Counted from the first letter of the stretch, positions 24,337 to 32,633 are shown. The stretch is DNA of 34,332 nt from Leyella stercorea (GCF_021531655.1 NZ_JADYUF010000038.1:1-34332), one strand, 5' to 3'. Numbers and translations: made by a program. The notes: a model not told the origin generated them from the sequence alone.

Positions 24337-25680
24337 TTATGTCATTTCACGGAATGCACTACGCACTATTGGAATAGCAATGATAAACGTGACTACATCG
24401 CACACCGCCTGACACATGGCAATGCCCATAAGTCCGAATAGATGCGGAAGAATAAGTATAAAAGGAATGAAAACAAGACCCTTGCGAGCCGACGAAAGCA
24501 CATTGGCACGTATGGGACGACGCGTGGTCTGCAGCATCATATTGCCAGCCATGATGTAGGCATTGAGCGGATAGACGGCAAGATGCCAACGCAACGCCGT
24601 ACTTCCAATGGCAATGACAATGGCGTCATCGCGAAAAACGGCTATGGTCTGTTCGGCAAAGCAAAAGAATACTGCTGAAAAGAACAACAGAAAGATGAAA
24701 CCTACACGCACAGTAAACCAAAAGCCATGACGTAAACGGTTGTACAGGGCTGCTCCAAAACAATAGCCACAGAAAGGCTGAAAACCTTGTCCAAGACCAA
24801 CGATAACTGCCATTACAAACATTGTGACACGACTGACTATTGACATAGCAGCCACGGCGGCATCGCCATAACCAGCAGCAGCAACATTAAGAAGAATAAC
24901 AGAGATGCTTGCCAATCCCTGTCGCGACAACGAAGGCGAACCGCCATATACTATCTCACGCACATAATGCCAATGCAGAGAGAAGTATCGCGGACGAAGA
25001 CGCACCCCAGCAGTAGCACGAAGATGACACATTGCAAGCAGCACGGCAACACTAACCAACTGCCCGATGACGGTAGCAAGCGCAGCTCCACGCAGTCCAA
25101 GATTGCAAGCGAATATCAATATGGGGTCGAGCACGACATTGAGCAAAGCTCCGCTGATGATGCCCCACATTGCATAACGGGCATTACCCTGCATGCGCAA
25201 TTGGCTGTTAAGAGTGAATGAGGCCATCTGAAAAGGAGTGCCAAGCAATATGATAGCCATATATAGCTCGGTATAAGGAAGACTGGTGGCTGTGCTACCA
25301 AGCAATAGTGAGAGTGGGCGCAAGAAGAATAATGCAAGGATGGCAATCACAATGCCTGTCAGCAAAGCATAAACCAATCCGGTAGTGGCCATCGACGAGG
25401 CATTGTCGGTGCGACGCGCGCCAAGTTCGCGCGACATATAGACACCGCTGCCATGTCCGAAGAAAGAGCCTATGGCTTGAATAAGCGACATCAAGGGAAA
25501 GACGATACCGACTGCGGCAGTCGACTGTGTGTTGAGCTGACCGACGAAGTAGGTATCGACAATAACATAAAGGCACGTCACAAGCATAGAGACAATTGTA
25601 GGCACTGCCATCGTGAGGATGACACGTGATACGGGTGCCTGCGTGAGAAATTCGTAATTGTCTCTATGTCGTGGTTGCAT
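24337..25680 (-). CDS. MATE family efflux transporter
   Basis: The 447-residue protein has the twelve hydrophobic segments of a MATE (NorM/DinF-like) exporter arranged in two similar halves. The first half begins PVSRVILTMAVPTIVSMLVTCLYVIVDTYFVGQL, the family's typical opening. The second half begins after about residue 235, with IVYGGSPSLSRQGLASISVILLN. GLGQGFQPFCGYCFGA at about 300-315 is also typical. It should export cationic or aromatic compounds in exchange for Na+ or H+; substrate unknown. It starts two bases after the stop of the SIMPL-domain gene, so the two genes are co-transcribed. Start ATG 25680 fits the family N terminus. Confidence 0.93.
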   Translation of the reverse strand: MQPRHRDNYEFLTQAPVSRVILTMAVPTIVSMLVTCLYVIVDTYFVGQLNTQSTAAVGIVFPLMSLIQAIGSFFGHGSGVYMSRELGARRTDNASSMATTGLVYALLTGIVIAILALFFLRPLSLLLGSTATSLPYTELYMAIILLGTPFQMASFTLNSQLRMQGNARYAMWGIISGALLNVVLDPILIFACNLGLRGAALATVIGQLVSVAVLLAMCHLRATAGVRLRPRYFSLHWHYVREIVYGGSPSLSRQGLASISVILLNVAAAGYGDAAVAAMSIVSRVTMFVMAVIVGLGQGFQPFCGYCFGAALYNRLRHGFWFTVRVGFIFLLFFSAVFFCFAEQTIAVFRDDAIVIAIGSTALRWHLAVYPLNAYIMAGNMMLQTTRRPIRANVLSSARKGLVFIPFILILPHLFGLMGIAMCQAVCDVVTFIIAIPIVRSAFREMT

Positions 25681-25681
25681 A

Positions 25682-26389
25682 TTAATCCTTCAACGAATAG
25701 ACTATTGTAGTTACCACTCTTACTTTCTTGATGTACGGAGTGTTCTGGTCGCGGTCCTCAATAGAAAACTGTCCCTGGTCGGCCGATACAATCTTGTTGA
25801 GATTGCTCTTCGAGTTCTTGGCAAACTGCTCGGCTGTCTTCTCTGCATTAGCAATTGCCTCCTCCATCATCTTAGGCTTCATGTCGCGGAATGATACATA
25901 CTCGTACTTGACGGGATTGTCCCAACCGCCATCAACAATGGCTATACCCTCCTTAAGCAACTCGCCCTGGCGTGCAATGATTGAACGCACAAGCTTCACG
26001 TTACGCGATGTTACGGTGATGACCGATGTTATGTTGTAACGATAGGTACGACGATTGTCGCTATACTGGTCGGCAGTCTGGTCAATAACCTTAGGAGCAT
26101 TAATGCTTATCTCCCCAGCCTTGATGCCGTTGGCAATAAGGAAACGCTTGATTTTCGACTGAGTGTTGCCAAGACGCGTATAAAGCTCAGGCAACTCATT
26201 ACCTATCTCTTTCGAGACAATAGGCCACGTCACCTTGTCGGCATCAACTTCCTTCTCAGCCAATCCCTTCACAGCAACCTTGCGGTCCTTATTGGCAAAA
26301 TTGTCAATACCGCCCTTGATACAGAAACCAAGGACTACAATGCTCAATGCTATCAGCGCAGAGCATAAAATGGATCTGTTGTTGTTCAT
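25682..26389 (-). CDS. SIMPL domain (DUF541) protein
   Basis: The protein of 235 residues starts at ATG 26389; an upstream TTG would add only two residues. One hydrophobic anchor or signal segment is at the N terminus (SILCSALIALSIVVLGFCI), and the rest is a SIMPL/DUF541 domain: RKVAVKGLAEKEVDADKVTWPIV, a repeat-like pair of alpha-beta units, and the closing strand IKKVRVVTTIVYSLKD. Such proteins are periplasmic or outer membrane associated and form oligomers (for example BP26); their role is unclear. The stop and the start of the MATE gene are adjacent (25682/25680), which suggests joint expression and perhaps a link to envelope stress. Confidence 0.88.
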   Translation of the reverse strand: MNNNRSILCSALIALSIVVLGFCIKGGIDNFANKDRKVAVKGLAEKEVDADKVTWPIVSKEIGNELPELYTRLGNTQSKIKRFLIANGIKAGEISINAPKVIDQTADQYSDNRRTYRYNITSVITVTSRNVKLVRSIIARQGELLKEGIAIVDGGWDNPVKYEYVSFRDMKPKMMEEAIANAEKTAEQFAKNSKSNLNKIVSADQGQFSIEDRDQNTPYIKKVRVVTTIVYSLKD

Positions 26390-26426
26390 AAGCAAATATT
26401 TTAAAAAGCATACTCAAATCATACCA

Positions 26427-26463
26427 CTCCCCTCCCTACAAGGGAGGGGCTGGGGGTAGGGCT
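26427..26463 (-). repeat. REP-like GC-rich element, copy 6
   Basis: Variant of the element with the arms CCCTCCC and GGGAGGG around the loop TACAA. Its outer end lies 8 bases from the epimerase-like gene stop (26472-26474). It separates that gene from the SIMPL/MATE unit. Confidence 0.85.
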
Positions 26464-26471
26464 TGTGCCTT

Positions 26472-27551
26472 CTACTCCACCAACGTCTGCACGATTCGCT
26501 CAGCCGAACGTCCGTCCCAGCGTTCCGGAATGCCGCAATGCTTCCACTCGCCATTTACCATACGAGTCATTTCCTCGCCAAGCAGTACGGGGTCCTCGCC
26601 TACAAGCACATTAGAGCCGGTCTTAACTGTCTCGATATGCTCGGTATAGCTGTTAAGCGTGATGCAAGGCACGGTATTGAACGTTGCCTCTTCAGCCACG
26701 TTGCCCGAATCGGTAACAATGCCGAGAGCATGGGCTGTGAGATAGCCGAACTCAAGGTAGCCGAGCGGACTAACGATGTGTAGTCCGTTAAAGAGCAGAG
26801 GATTTTCGTTGACTATCTTCTGCACAGCTTCGGCAGCCAACTTACGCAACGGAGCCACAACTGGAATGTCGCCAGCATGCGACATCATGCTTAGCAATAG
26901 CGAGCGCAACTCATCGGTTTGGACAATAAGAGCCTTACGGTTTAGGGTGAAAACGATATAGTTGTTCTCGGTCAACTGCAACTCGTCCATAACGGCAGGA
27001 CGAACAAAGCGTTGATGGTTAAAGCGCAATGTGTCCATCAGTATGTTGCCCACCTGATAAATCTTAGATGATTCAGCTCCCTCACGAGTAGCGGCGCTGC
27101 TGCCACCTATACCTGCTGTAAATAGAAGGTCAGACAATCCATCTATCACGAGTCGGTTTATCTCCTTAGGCATGTTGATATCGAACGAGCGTGTACCAGC
27201 CACAAGATGAGCCAAACGTATGCCCTGCTTCTTGGTTACGATAGCCGCAGCCATTGTAGACGCAAGGTCGTCTACTACAATTACAGTATCTGTCTTATTC
27301 TCTTGCAAATAGCGCTCGAATGCCGACATCACCTGTCCAGTAAGCTCATTAAGGTTCTCGCAGTCTACGCCAAGATAGACATCAGGGCGCGACATCTGCA
27401 AGTCGTCAAACAATGATGCCTCAAGGGTAGGATCGTCTTCACGTCCTGCATACACAAGGCTGTGATCTACTCCAGCTGCATCCATTGCACGAAGAATGGG
27501 AGCCACCTTTATAAAGTTGGGACGTGCACCAACAAAAATACAAATGTTCAT
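26472..27551 (-). CDS. UDP-GlcNAc 2-epimerase homologue with altered catalytic residues
   Basis: I place the start at ATG 27551 (359 residues, MNICIFVGARPNFIKVAPIL). A 40-residue upstream extension is possible in frame, but it overlaps a promoter and has no family counterpart. The fold matches non-hydrolysing UDP-N-acetylglucosamine 2-epimerases (WecB/MnaA) throughout, including TDSGNVAEEATFNTVPCITL. Key positions differ when aligned by eye to E. coli WecB: HGDT reads VDDL (D95 kept), HVEAGLRT reads HLVAGTRS (E117 to V), and GHRRE reads LNRKA (H213 to N). PKEINR keeps the glutamate matching E131. The enzyme may be inactive, or use another substrate or a regulatory role. No sugar or polysaccharide genes are next to it. 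Confidence 0.82.
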   Translation of the reverse strand: MNICIFVGARPNFIKVAPILRAMDAAGVDHSLVYAGREDDPTLEASLFDDLQMSRPDVYLGVDCENLNELTGQVMSAFERYLQENKTDTVIVVDDLASTMAAAIVTKKQGIRLAHLVAGTRSFDINMPKEINRLVIDGLSDLLFTAGIGGSSAATREGAESSKIYQVGNILMDTLRFNHQRFVRPAVMDELQLTENNYIVFTLNRKALIVQTDELRSLLLSMMSHAGDIPVVAPLRKLAAEAVQKIVNENPLLFNGLHIVSPLGYLEFGYLTAHALGIVTDSGNVAEEATFNTVPCITLNSYTEHIETVKTGSNVLVGEDPVLLGEEMTRMVNGEWKHCGIPERWDGRSAERIVQTLVE

Positions 27552-27640
27552 AATAGTATAAAAATTATTTTTTGCCATTTCAGATTTTTCACTTATCTTA
27601 GTGTTGCAAAACAAACAAGAGAATCTGACGATAGACATAG

Positions 27641-27648
27641 CAAAGATA
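27641..27648 (-). promoter_or_regulatory. Predicted -7 element of the epimerase-like gene
   Basis: TATCTTTG on the minus strand matches TAnnTTTG. Transcription would begin near 27635, inside the longest possible reading frame, which supports the shorter start at 27551 with a leader of about 80 bases. The -33 region is not clear. The rest of the 27552-27884 gap holds the divergent dfx promoter and nothing else I can support. Confidence 0.5.
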
Positions 27649-27796
27649 GAAATAAAACTTGAGAAACACACTCCTTTTGGAGAAATATTTTCGGGTTATG
27701 GAGCAATTTGACGCCACATTGTCATCTGTAATCGACTCAACCCTCGGTCTAAGGTGTAGATTTAACTTTATTTTGGAATAAAAAAAGGCTCTAAAG

Positions 27797-27828
27797 TTTG
27801 TGTAACTCGCAGAAAATGAGTATATTTA
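27797..27828 (+). promoter_or_regulatory. Predicted promoter of the desulfoferrodoxin gene
   Basis: TTTG (27797-27800), 20 bases and TATATTTA (27821-27828) are one base off the -7 consensus. The leader would be about 50 bases. Confidence 0.55.
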
Positions 27829-27884
27829 CATCCATCAAAGAATAAAGACATCATTTAATTTTCTAAATTTTCGGAGGAACGATT

Positions 27885-28268
27885 ATGACTAAGACAAGAG
27901 AAATCTACCGTTGCACGGTTTGTGGCAACGTGGTAGAGGTAGTGAATCCTGGAGCCATGCTCAGTTGCTGCGGTCAGCCCATGAAACTGATGAAGGAGAA
28001 CACAACGGATGCGGCAAAGGAGAAGCATGTGCCCGTTATAGAACCGATCGAGGGCGGCTATCGTGTAAAGGTGGGAAGCGTAGAGCATCCGATGCTCCCA
28101 GAGCATTATATCCAATGGATAGAGTTGCTCACTCCTACCGATGTACTTCGCCATGAGCTAAAGCCAGGCGAGAAGCCAGAGGCAATCTTCCTAACAGATG
28201 CCAAAGAGGTATCGGCTCGCGAGTATTGCAACCTGCATGGGTTGTGGAAAGGAGATGCCAACACATAA
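27885..28268 (+). CDS. dfx: Desulfoferrodoxin (superoxide reductase)
   Basis: The 127-residue two-domain protein reduces superoxide to hydrogen peroxide in the cytoplasm of anaerobes without making oxygen. The N-terminal desulforedoxin domain holds the FeCys4 centre: C10, C13, C28 and C29. The second domain has the catalytic Fe(His4Cys) site: H48 with preceding E46/K47, H68 in EHPM, H74 in HYIQWIE, C115 and H118 in CNLHGLW. Every ligand is present. The start is fixed by an unusually strong Shine-Dalgarno sequence for this phylum (GGAGG seven bases before the ATG), which suggests high expression. Single-gene unit with its own promoter and a terminator at 28320-28353. Confidence 0.96.
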   Translation: MTKTREIYRCTVCGNVVEVVNPGAMLSCCGQPMKLMKENTTDAAKEKHVPVIEPIEGGYRVKVGSVEHPMLPEHYIQWIELLTPTDVLRHELKPGEKPEAIFLTDAKEVSAREYCNLHGLWKGDANT

Positions 28269-28319
28269 GCTTTGAATAAGGCATAAATGGCTTAGATAAG
28301 ACTACAAATATCATCAAAA

Positions 28320-28353
28320 AAAGGAGTGCACCACAAAATGGGTACACTCCTTT
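28320..28353. terminator. Bidirectional terminator between dfx and the glycosidase remnant
   Basis: AAAGGAGTG (28320-28328) pairs with CACTCCTTT (28345-28353), with ACC/GGT extending the stem. On the minus strand the stem runs into seven T, giving a strong terminator for the glycoside hydrolase. On the plus strand it ends in TTTATAAA, which is weaker. Confidence 0.8.
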
Positions 28354-28384
28354 ATAAACTCACTTTACTATTTATATGATTGGG

Positions 28385-28967
28385 TTATCGGTTAGCCGAT
28401 TGCCACTGATAAGTTTTCTCACAATGGATATCGGCACTTTGGTCGGCAATCATCAGTTTGAAATCGCCTTCCTCCAATACCCACTTGCCATCATAACCAA
28501 CGAAGGCAAGATCATCGGCATTCAAATTGAAGGTGACAGTCTTTGTTTCACCTGGCTGAAGCTCTATTTTATCAAAAGCACGGAGACGACGGCCATCAGG
28601 TACCATGCTGGCAATAATGTCGCTGCTGAACAGAAGAACGCTCTCTTTGCCCGCAACCTTACCCGTATTCTTTACATCTACGCTCACCTTGATGATGTCG
28701 CCGTGGCGGAAGTCAGACTGGGAAACCTTCAGGTTGCTATATTGATAAGAGGTGTAGCTCAAACCATGTCCGAAGCCCCACTGCTGGGTAATCTTCGCAT
28801 TGTAGTCGTAAGCACCTTCCATAGTACCCACTTCCTCGCTCTTCTTGAAATCGTAGTTGGCAAGAGAATTGATTTCCTTCGGATAAGTATAAGGCATCTT
28901 ACCGCTGAAGTTTGATTTGCCAGAAACCAGATTAGCCAAAGCATCACCGCCCATATTACCATGGAGG
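28385..28967 (-). pseudogene. 3' remnant of a family 3 glycoside hydrolase (beta-glucosidase type)
   Basis: About 194 codons remain of a gene that should encode roughly 750 or more residues. The frame is open past the first ATG (28954) and into the IS end: GFLHGNMGGDALANLVSGKSNFSGKMPYTYP is the end of the second (alpha/beta) GH3 domain. QWGFGHGLSYTSYQYSNL and the fibronectin III-like domain follow (about the last 125 residues). The N-terminal TIM barrel with the catalytic nucleophile is absent. It is not found on the far side of the IS either, so the IS event was accompanied by a deletion or rearrangement. The product cannot be active. The intact terminator downstream is left over from the original gene. 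The parent would have been a secreted or periplasmic beta-glucosidase or xylosidase. Confidence 0.85.
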
Positions 28968-29998
28968 AACCCGTTGGCGGAATTAATTTAAGTTGATAAA
29001 TATGAGTAAAAAGTTGTACATGTCGCTGATTTTTAGTAACTTAGTGGTATTCAAAACATTAAGTCCAAACCATCGTATGTACAACCTTTATACAAAATTC
29101 GTCAAAATACTTGAGATATGCAAGCAATTCTCTGAAAATCTCGTCAATGAATCGGGTAATGTTCCACGTCGTGGTCCTGTTCCCCAAGTTTTCGGATTTG
29201 GAAGTGGTGGCGCTATCCCTGACGGCAGAGACCGAGAGCATTGATAGTGAGAAGTGGTTGTTCGAGTATAAATTGCAAGAATACAAGGACAACATTCCCT
29301 ATCTCATATCAAGGAGACAGTTCAATGACCGTAGGAAGAAAACGTCAGGCCTGTGTGAGGAACTGCGCAAGCGGATTGCCATGGAAATGGATGGCGGAGA
29401 GGAACAATTCTTTGTTGACTCCAAGCCGATAGAGGTCTGTAGGGTTGCAAGAGGAAAACGTTGCAAGATGGGACGTACCGGCAATTTCTCTCAAGCTCCC
29501 GACTTCGGATTCTGTGCTTCGCAGAACACGTATTATTTTGGTTACAAGTTACACGCTCTCTGTGGGTTAAGTGGAGTTATCCATTCCTATGATCTGTCAA
29601 AGGCAAGTGTGGCTGATCTCCATTATATGAAGGATGTAAAACATACTTATCACGACTGTAGCATCTATGGTGACAAAGGGTATATTGGAGCTGACGTACA
29701 GCTTGACTTGTTCGAAACCGCACACATAAGACTGGAGTGTCCGTATCGGCTCAACCAAAAGGATTGGAAACCGACATTCATTCCGTTTGCAAAGGCAAGA
29801 AAGAGGATTGAGACAATATTCTCACAACTTACAGACCAGTTCTTGGTCATCAGGAACTACGCAAAAATAACGAATGGTTTGTTTGCCAAAATCATTGGCA
29901 AAATTAGTGCACTTACCATTCTGCAATACGTAAACTTCATTAACGACAAGCCCATTGGTAGAATTAAGTATGCACTAAATTAATTCCGCCAACAGGTT
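28968..29998 (+). mobile_element. IS982-family insertion sequence
   Basis: The element is about 1.03 kb, the usual IS982 size, with one transposase gene. Terminal inverted repeats are 23 bases with one mismatch; their inner 18 bases are perfect (28973-28990 GTTGGCGGAATTAATTTA and its complement at 29976-29993). Outside the repeats the flanks do not match, so there is no visible target duplication. The left flank is a cut GH3 gene; the right flank is unrelated AT-rich DNA up to REP copy 7. Confidence 0.88.
29077..29983 (+). pseudogene. IS982-family transposase, frameshifted
   Basis: The natural start is ATG 29077 (MYNLYTKFVKILEICKQFSENL...), but this frame leaves the family sequence after GNVPRRGPVPQ. 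The family sequence resumes as KFSDLEVVALSLTAET in another frame. One extra C in the CCCC run at 29182-29185 explains it: with CCC the text reads GPVPKFSDLEVV. The rest is complete and shows the DDE residues in VDSKPIEVCR, the YFGYKLHALCGLSG and GDKGYIGADVQ blocks, and RKRIETIFSQL. A frame starting at ATG 29111 gives 290 codons but with a false N terminus. The element is probably immobile unless the shift is a sequencing error or is bypassed by slippage. Confidence 0.82.
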
Positions 29999-30120
29999 AA
30001 ATTAAACTTTTTAAGTACCTACGAACGACCATTCAAAAATGGAATTATCCAATATATTGGGCGAGTAATTTGGAGGTTACAAGTTATAAGTGGACCAATA
30101 TATAATAATAAGGTGTTAGC

Positions 30121-30158
30121 TCCCCTCCCTATGGGGGAGGGGGCCATGGGTGGGGCTT
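30121..30158 (-). repeat. REP-like GC-rich element, copy 7
   Basis: Divergent copy: the loop is TATG and the G-rich part reads GGGGGCCATGGGTGGGG. It touches the stop codon of the SPFH gene (30159-30161). To its left, 29999-30120 is AT-rich DNA with a perfect 12-base palindrome CCAATATATTGG (30049-30060) and no gene. Confidence 0.8.
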
Positions 30159-31115
30159 TTACTTATCCTCCTTAAACAATTCCTTAATTCCACCCAGACT
30201 GCCCAGCATATTTGTAGCCTCAAACGGCAGGAATACGGTCTTTGTCTTATCGCCCTCAGCAAGCTGCTGCATCATCTGTATATACTTCTGTGCAAGCAGA
30301 TAGTTGGCAGGATTGGTGCTCTTGCCCACTGCCTCTGTAATCTTTTCGATAGCAACAGCCTCAGCTTCGGCTTTACGTATGCGGGCCTGAGCCTGACCTT
30401 CGGCACGCAGTATCTCCTGCTGCTTGGCAGCCTCAGCACGGTTGATGGTAGAAGTTTTCTCACCTTCCGACTTGAGAATTTCGGCCTGCTTCTGTCCCTC
30501 GGATGTGAGGATTGTTGCACGCTTGTTACGCTCAGCCTGCATCTGCTTCTCCATAGCCTGAAGCACGCTTGACGGTGGAATAATGTCCTGCAACTCTACA
30601 CGGTTCACCTTGATACCCCATTTGTTGGTTGCATCATCGAGCACAGCACGAAGCTTGGTGTTGATAGTATCGCGCGAAGTAAGAGTCTGGTCAAGCTCCA
30701 TCTCACCAATAATGTTACGCAGAGTGGTCTGTGTAAGTTTCTCGATAGCGTTAGGCAGGTTGTTGATTTCGTACACAGCCTTAAACGGGTCGACAATCTG
30801 GAAATAAAGCAGGGCATTAATCTGCATCTGGATATTATCCTTAGTGATAACGTTCTGCTTGTCGAAGTCGTACACCTGTTCACGCAAGTCGATAGTGGTG
30901 GAGTAAGCATAACGTCCACGATACATGGTGACAATGGTCTTGGCACGGTCGATGAACGGAATGATGATATTTATACCAGGGCTGAGCGTAGCGTAATATT
31001 TACCAAGACGCTCAACAATCTTTGTCTCGCTCTGAGGGATTATAACTACAGCCATCTTCACAAAAATGACTGCAAGCACTACGAGTGCAATAAGAATGAT
31101 TGTCATGATTTCCAT
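30159..31115 (-). CDS. SPFH/band 7 membrane protein (QmcA-like)
   Basis: The 318-residue protein has one N-terminal membrane helix (IILIALVVLAVIFVKMAVVII), then the SPFH/band 7 domain (about 25-185: SETKIVERLGKYYATLSPGINIIIPFIDRAKT, then EMELDQTLTSRDTINTKLRAVLDDATNKWGIKVNRVELQDI). A charged coiled-coil follows (about 190-260, RNKRATILTSEGQKQAEILKSEGEKTS). It is the stomatin/QmcA type, which forms large membrane-anchored cages or scaffolds in lipid microdomains. The NfeD-like gene lies 33 bases upstream in the same operon; the SPFH-NfeD pairing is conserved widely and supports the call. It is the last of four genes read from 32526. Confidence 0.94.
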   Translation of the reverse strand: MEIMTIILIALVVLAVIFVKMAVVIIPQSETKIVERLGKYYATLSPGINIIIPFIDRAKTIVTMYRGRYAYSTTIDLREQVYDFDKQNVITKDNIQMQINALLYFQIVDPFKAVYEINNLPNAIEKLTQTTLRNIIGEMELDQTLTSRDTINTKLRAVLDDATNKWGIKVNRVELQDIIPPSSVLQAMEKQMQAERNKRATILTSEGQKQAEILKSEGEKTSTINRAEAAKQQEILRAEGQAQARIRKAEAEAVAIEKITEAVGKSTNPANYLLAQKYIQMMQQLAEGDKTKTVFLPFEATNMLGSLGGIKELFKEDK

Positions 31116-31148
31116 TGTACTAATGTTTTAAATGTTAATGATTAGAGT

Positions 31149-31607
31149 TTAATATTCGGGAACCACCTTGATGATGATGCTATCACGTCCGACAATGCGG
31201 ACCTTTGTTCCTATTACGAGGTCAGTAGCACTGTCCGATTGCGCCTTCCAGTCATCGCCATCGAGTTTTACACGTCCGTATCCTCCGGCCTTTATTGTCT
31301 CTGTCACCTCACCTGTACGACCAATTATGGCATCGGCATTGCTCACACGACGGTCGGCATCATGATTGAGCAGAGCCACCAGACTCGGTCGAAGATAGAA
31401 GATAGAAAGTACGCTGAACACCGCGAACACCACAACCTGCAACCAAAAGGGTGCAGCAAAAAGCGATACAATAAGAGCAACAATTGCTCCAATGCCGAAA
31501 CAGGTGATGTAGAAATCGCCCGACGACATCTCCATTATAAGACACACCATAGCCACTAATGTCCAAATGGCCCAAAGGTGCTGCAACAGATATTCTATCA
31601 TAATCAA
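31149..31607 (-). CDS. NfeD-like membrane protein
   Basis: The 152-residue protein has three to four membrane segments in the first 80 residues (LWAIWTLVAMVCLIMEM; ITCFGIGAIVALIVSLFAAPFWLQVVVFAVFSVLSIFYL) and a C-terminal OB-fold (about 90-152: ADAIIGRTGEVTETIKAGGYGRVKLDGDDWKAQS). This is the short NfeD form without the ClpP-like protease domain. NfeD proteins work with SPFH partners in membrane organisation, and the partner gene follows directly. Spacing to both neighbours is about 33-35 bases, so it belongs to the same transcript. Confidence 0.92.
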   Translation of the reverse strand: MIMIEYLLQHLWAIWTLVAMVCLIMEMSSGDFYITCFGIGAIVALIVSLFAAPFWLQVVVFAVFSVLSIFYLRPSLVALLNHDADRRVSNADAIIGRTGEVTETIKAGGYGRVKLDGDDWKAQSDSATDLVIGTKVRIVGRDSIIIKVVPEY

Positions 31608-31642
31608 ATAGGTTTTAAGGGTTGTTTTATTTATTTTAAGCC

Positions 31643-32191
31643 TTACAGCTTTGTCATGTGATAGCCCAAAGCCTTCAATTCTACAGCCACGCCCATTACA
31701 TACATCTGATGAAGAGCAGCTGTAAAAGCTCGCATAGCAGCGGCTGTTCCTGGTTCAAGACACATGTGCGACATCATATTATATGTACGCGAAGCGCTCT
31801 CAGCCACAGCATCGTTCATCTTCTTGCGACTGTCGGCATCAAGACAAAGCACCTTGTCGAGAATGTAGTCGTCCATATGGTCGAAGTCGATACGGTCGCG
31901 CAGATACAGATACAAATCGGGCACCTTTCCATATACCTCCCATTCCACATCCCAATACATTGCCACAGCCATGCCTATGAACATCATCCATCCCAATGCC
32001 ACCGACGGATAACCTGTGTTGTACTCACGTATGCCATCCGTCATATAGCTTTGACCTATTTTAAACCACAGGTCGTCAAGATCGGGAGCTTCGGGCATCC
32101 GTTCGTCTACTAAGTCCAATGTACGCAAGTAGCCGTAAAGGTCGTCGTGAAATCTTTGTTCTACAGGGTTGTCGTATTTAATATTGCTCAT
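31643..32191 (-). CDS. Conserved hypothetical protein, helical
   Basis: The 182-residue protein starts at ATG 32191 (MSNIKYDNPVEQRFHDDLYGYLRTL). It appears mostly alpha-helical. A hydrophobic stretch in the middle (SVALGWMMFIGMAVAMYWDVEWEVYG) could be one membrane helix or a buried core. The sequence is rich in Met, Asp and Tyr. I do not recognise the family. The position between a 100-residue hypothetical protein and NfeD, in tight same-strand order, suggests it belongs to the SPFH/NfeD transcription unit. No signal peptide. Confidence 0.8.
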   Translation of the reverse strand: MSNIKYDNPVEQRFHDDLYGYLRTLDLVDERMPEAPDLDDLWFKIGQSYMTDGIREYNTGYPSVALGWMMFIGMAVAMYWDVEWEVYGKVPDLYLYLRDRIDFDHMDDYILDKVLCLDADSRKKMNDAVAESASRTYNMMSHMCLEPGTAAAMRAFTAALHQMYVMGVAVELKALGYHMTKL

Positions 32192-32223
32192 TTTGTTGTC
32201 GGTTTACTATTTTTTATGCATTA

Positions 32224-32526
32224 TTAATAGGTGTCTTTTATTACCACAGGCTCAACTATACTCTCGTCGGGCCAGTGCGGAATGAAGAGTAACGGACGCT
32301 CTTTGCCACCGAGGCAGCTCCAATCCACACTCTTAAGAAAATCGAAATCAGGTCGTCCGAAATCAAACGAACGTCCGTACAGCATTATCGCCCCACGGCT
32401 GTTGTCAATCTTCCACAACCCACCGCCAAAGGGGCATCGTTCGCCTTTGTCAAGCAGATCGCGATGCAGATAGACATTACCAAACTTCAGTACTCCGTCT
32501 TGATTAATTATGAATTTCTGATACAT
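32224..32526 (-). CDS. Conserved hypothetical protein, first gene of the SPFH/NfeD unit
   Basis: The 100-residue soluble protein (MYQKFIINQDGVLKFGNVYLHRDLL...) has a cysteine/glycine turn, GERCPFGGGLWKID, followed by beta-like segments (AIMLYGRSFDFGRPDF, WSCLGGKERPLLFIPHW). No known domain is recognised. It lies 32 bases before the next gene and is probably the first gene of the four-gene unit. The promoter is not clear; a TACTTTCG on the minus strand at 32569-32562 is the only near match. Confidence 0.75.
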   Translation of the reverse strand: MYQKFIINQDGVLKFGNVYLHRDLLDKGERCPFGGGLWKIDNSRGAIMLYGRSFDFGRPDFDFLKSVDWSCLGGKERPLLFIPHWPDESIVEPVVIKDTY

Positions 32527-32633
32527 AGCGTAAAATTACATATAAAATCAGACAACAGCAACGAAAGTAACAATTTTTTATGTTTTTATTTTCATAAAAC
32601 AACACGACGTTAGGTCTTCTGTGTTTTTATGCG

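Noticed and set aside
27552..27671. 40-residue N-terminal extension of the epimerase homologue
   Set aside because: It has no family counterpart and contains the predicted promoter; the family N terminus begins exactly at ATG 27551.
29077..29983. Programmed frameshift in the transposase
   Set aside because: IS982 transposases are normally one frame and the shift point is a plain CCCC run without a slippery heptamer or visible stimulatory structure; a mutation or error is simpler.
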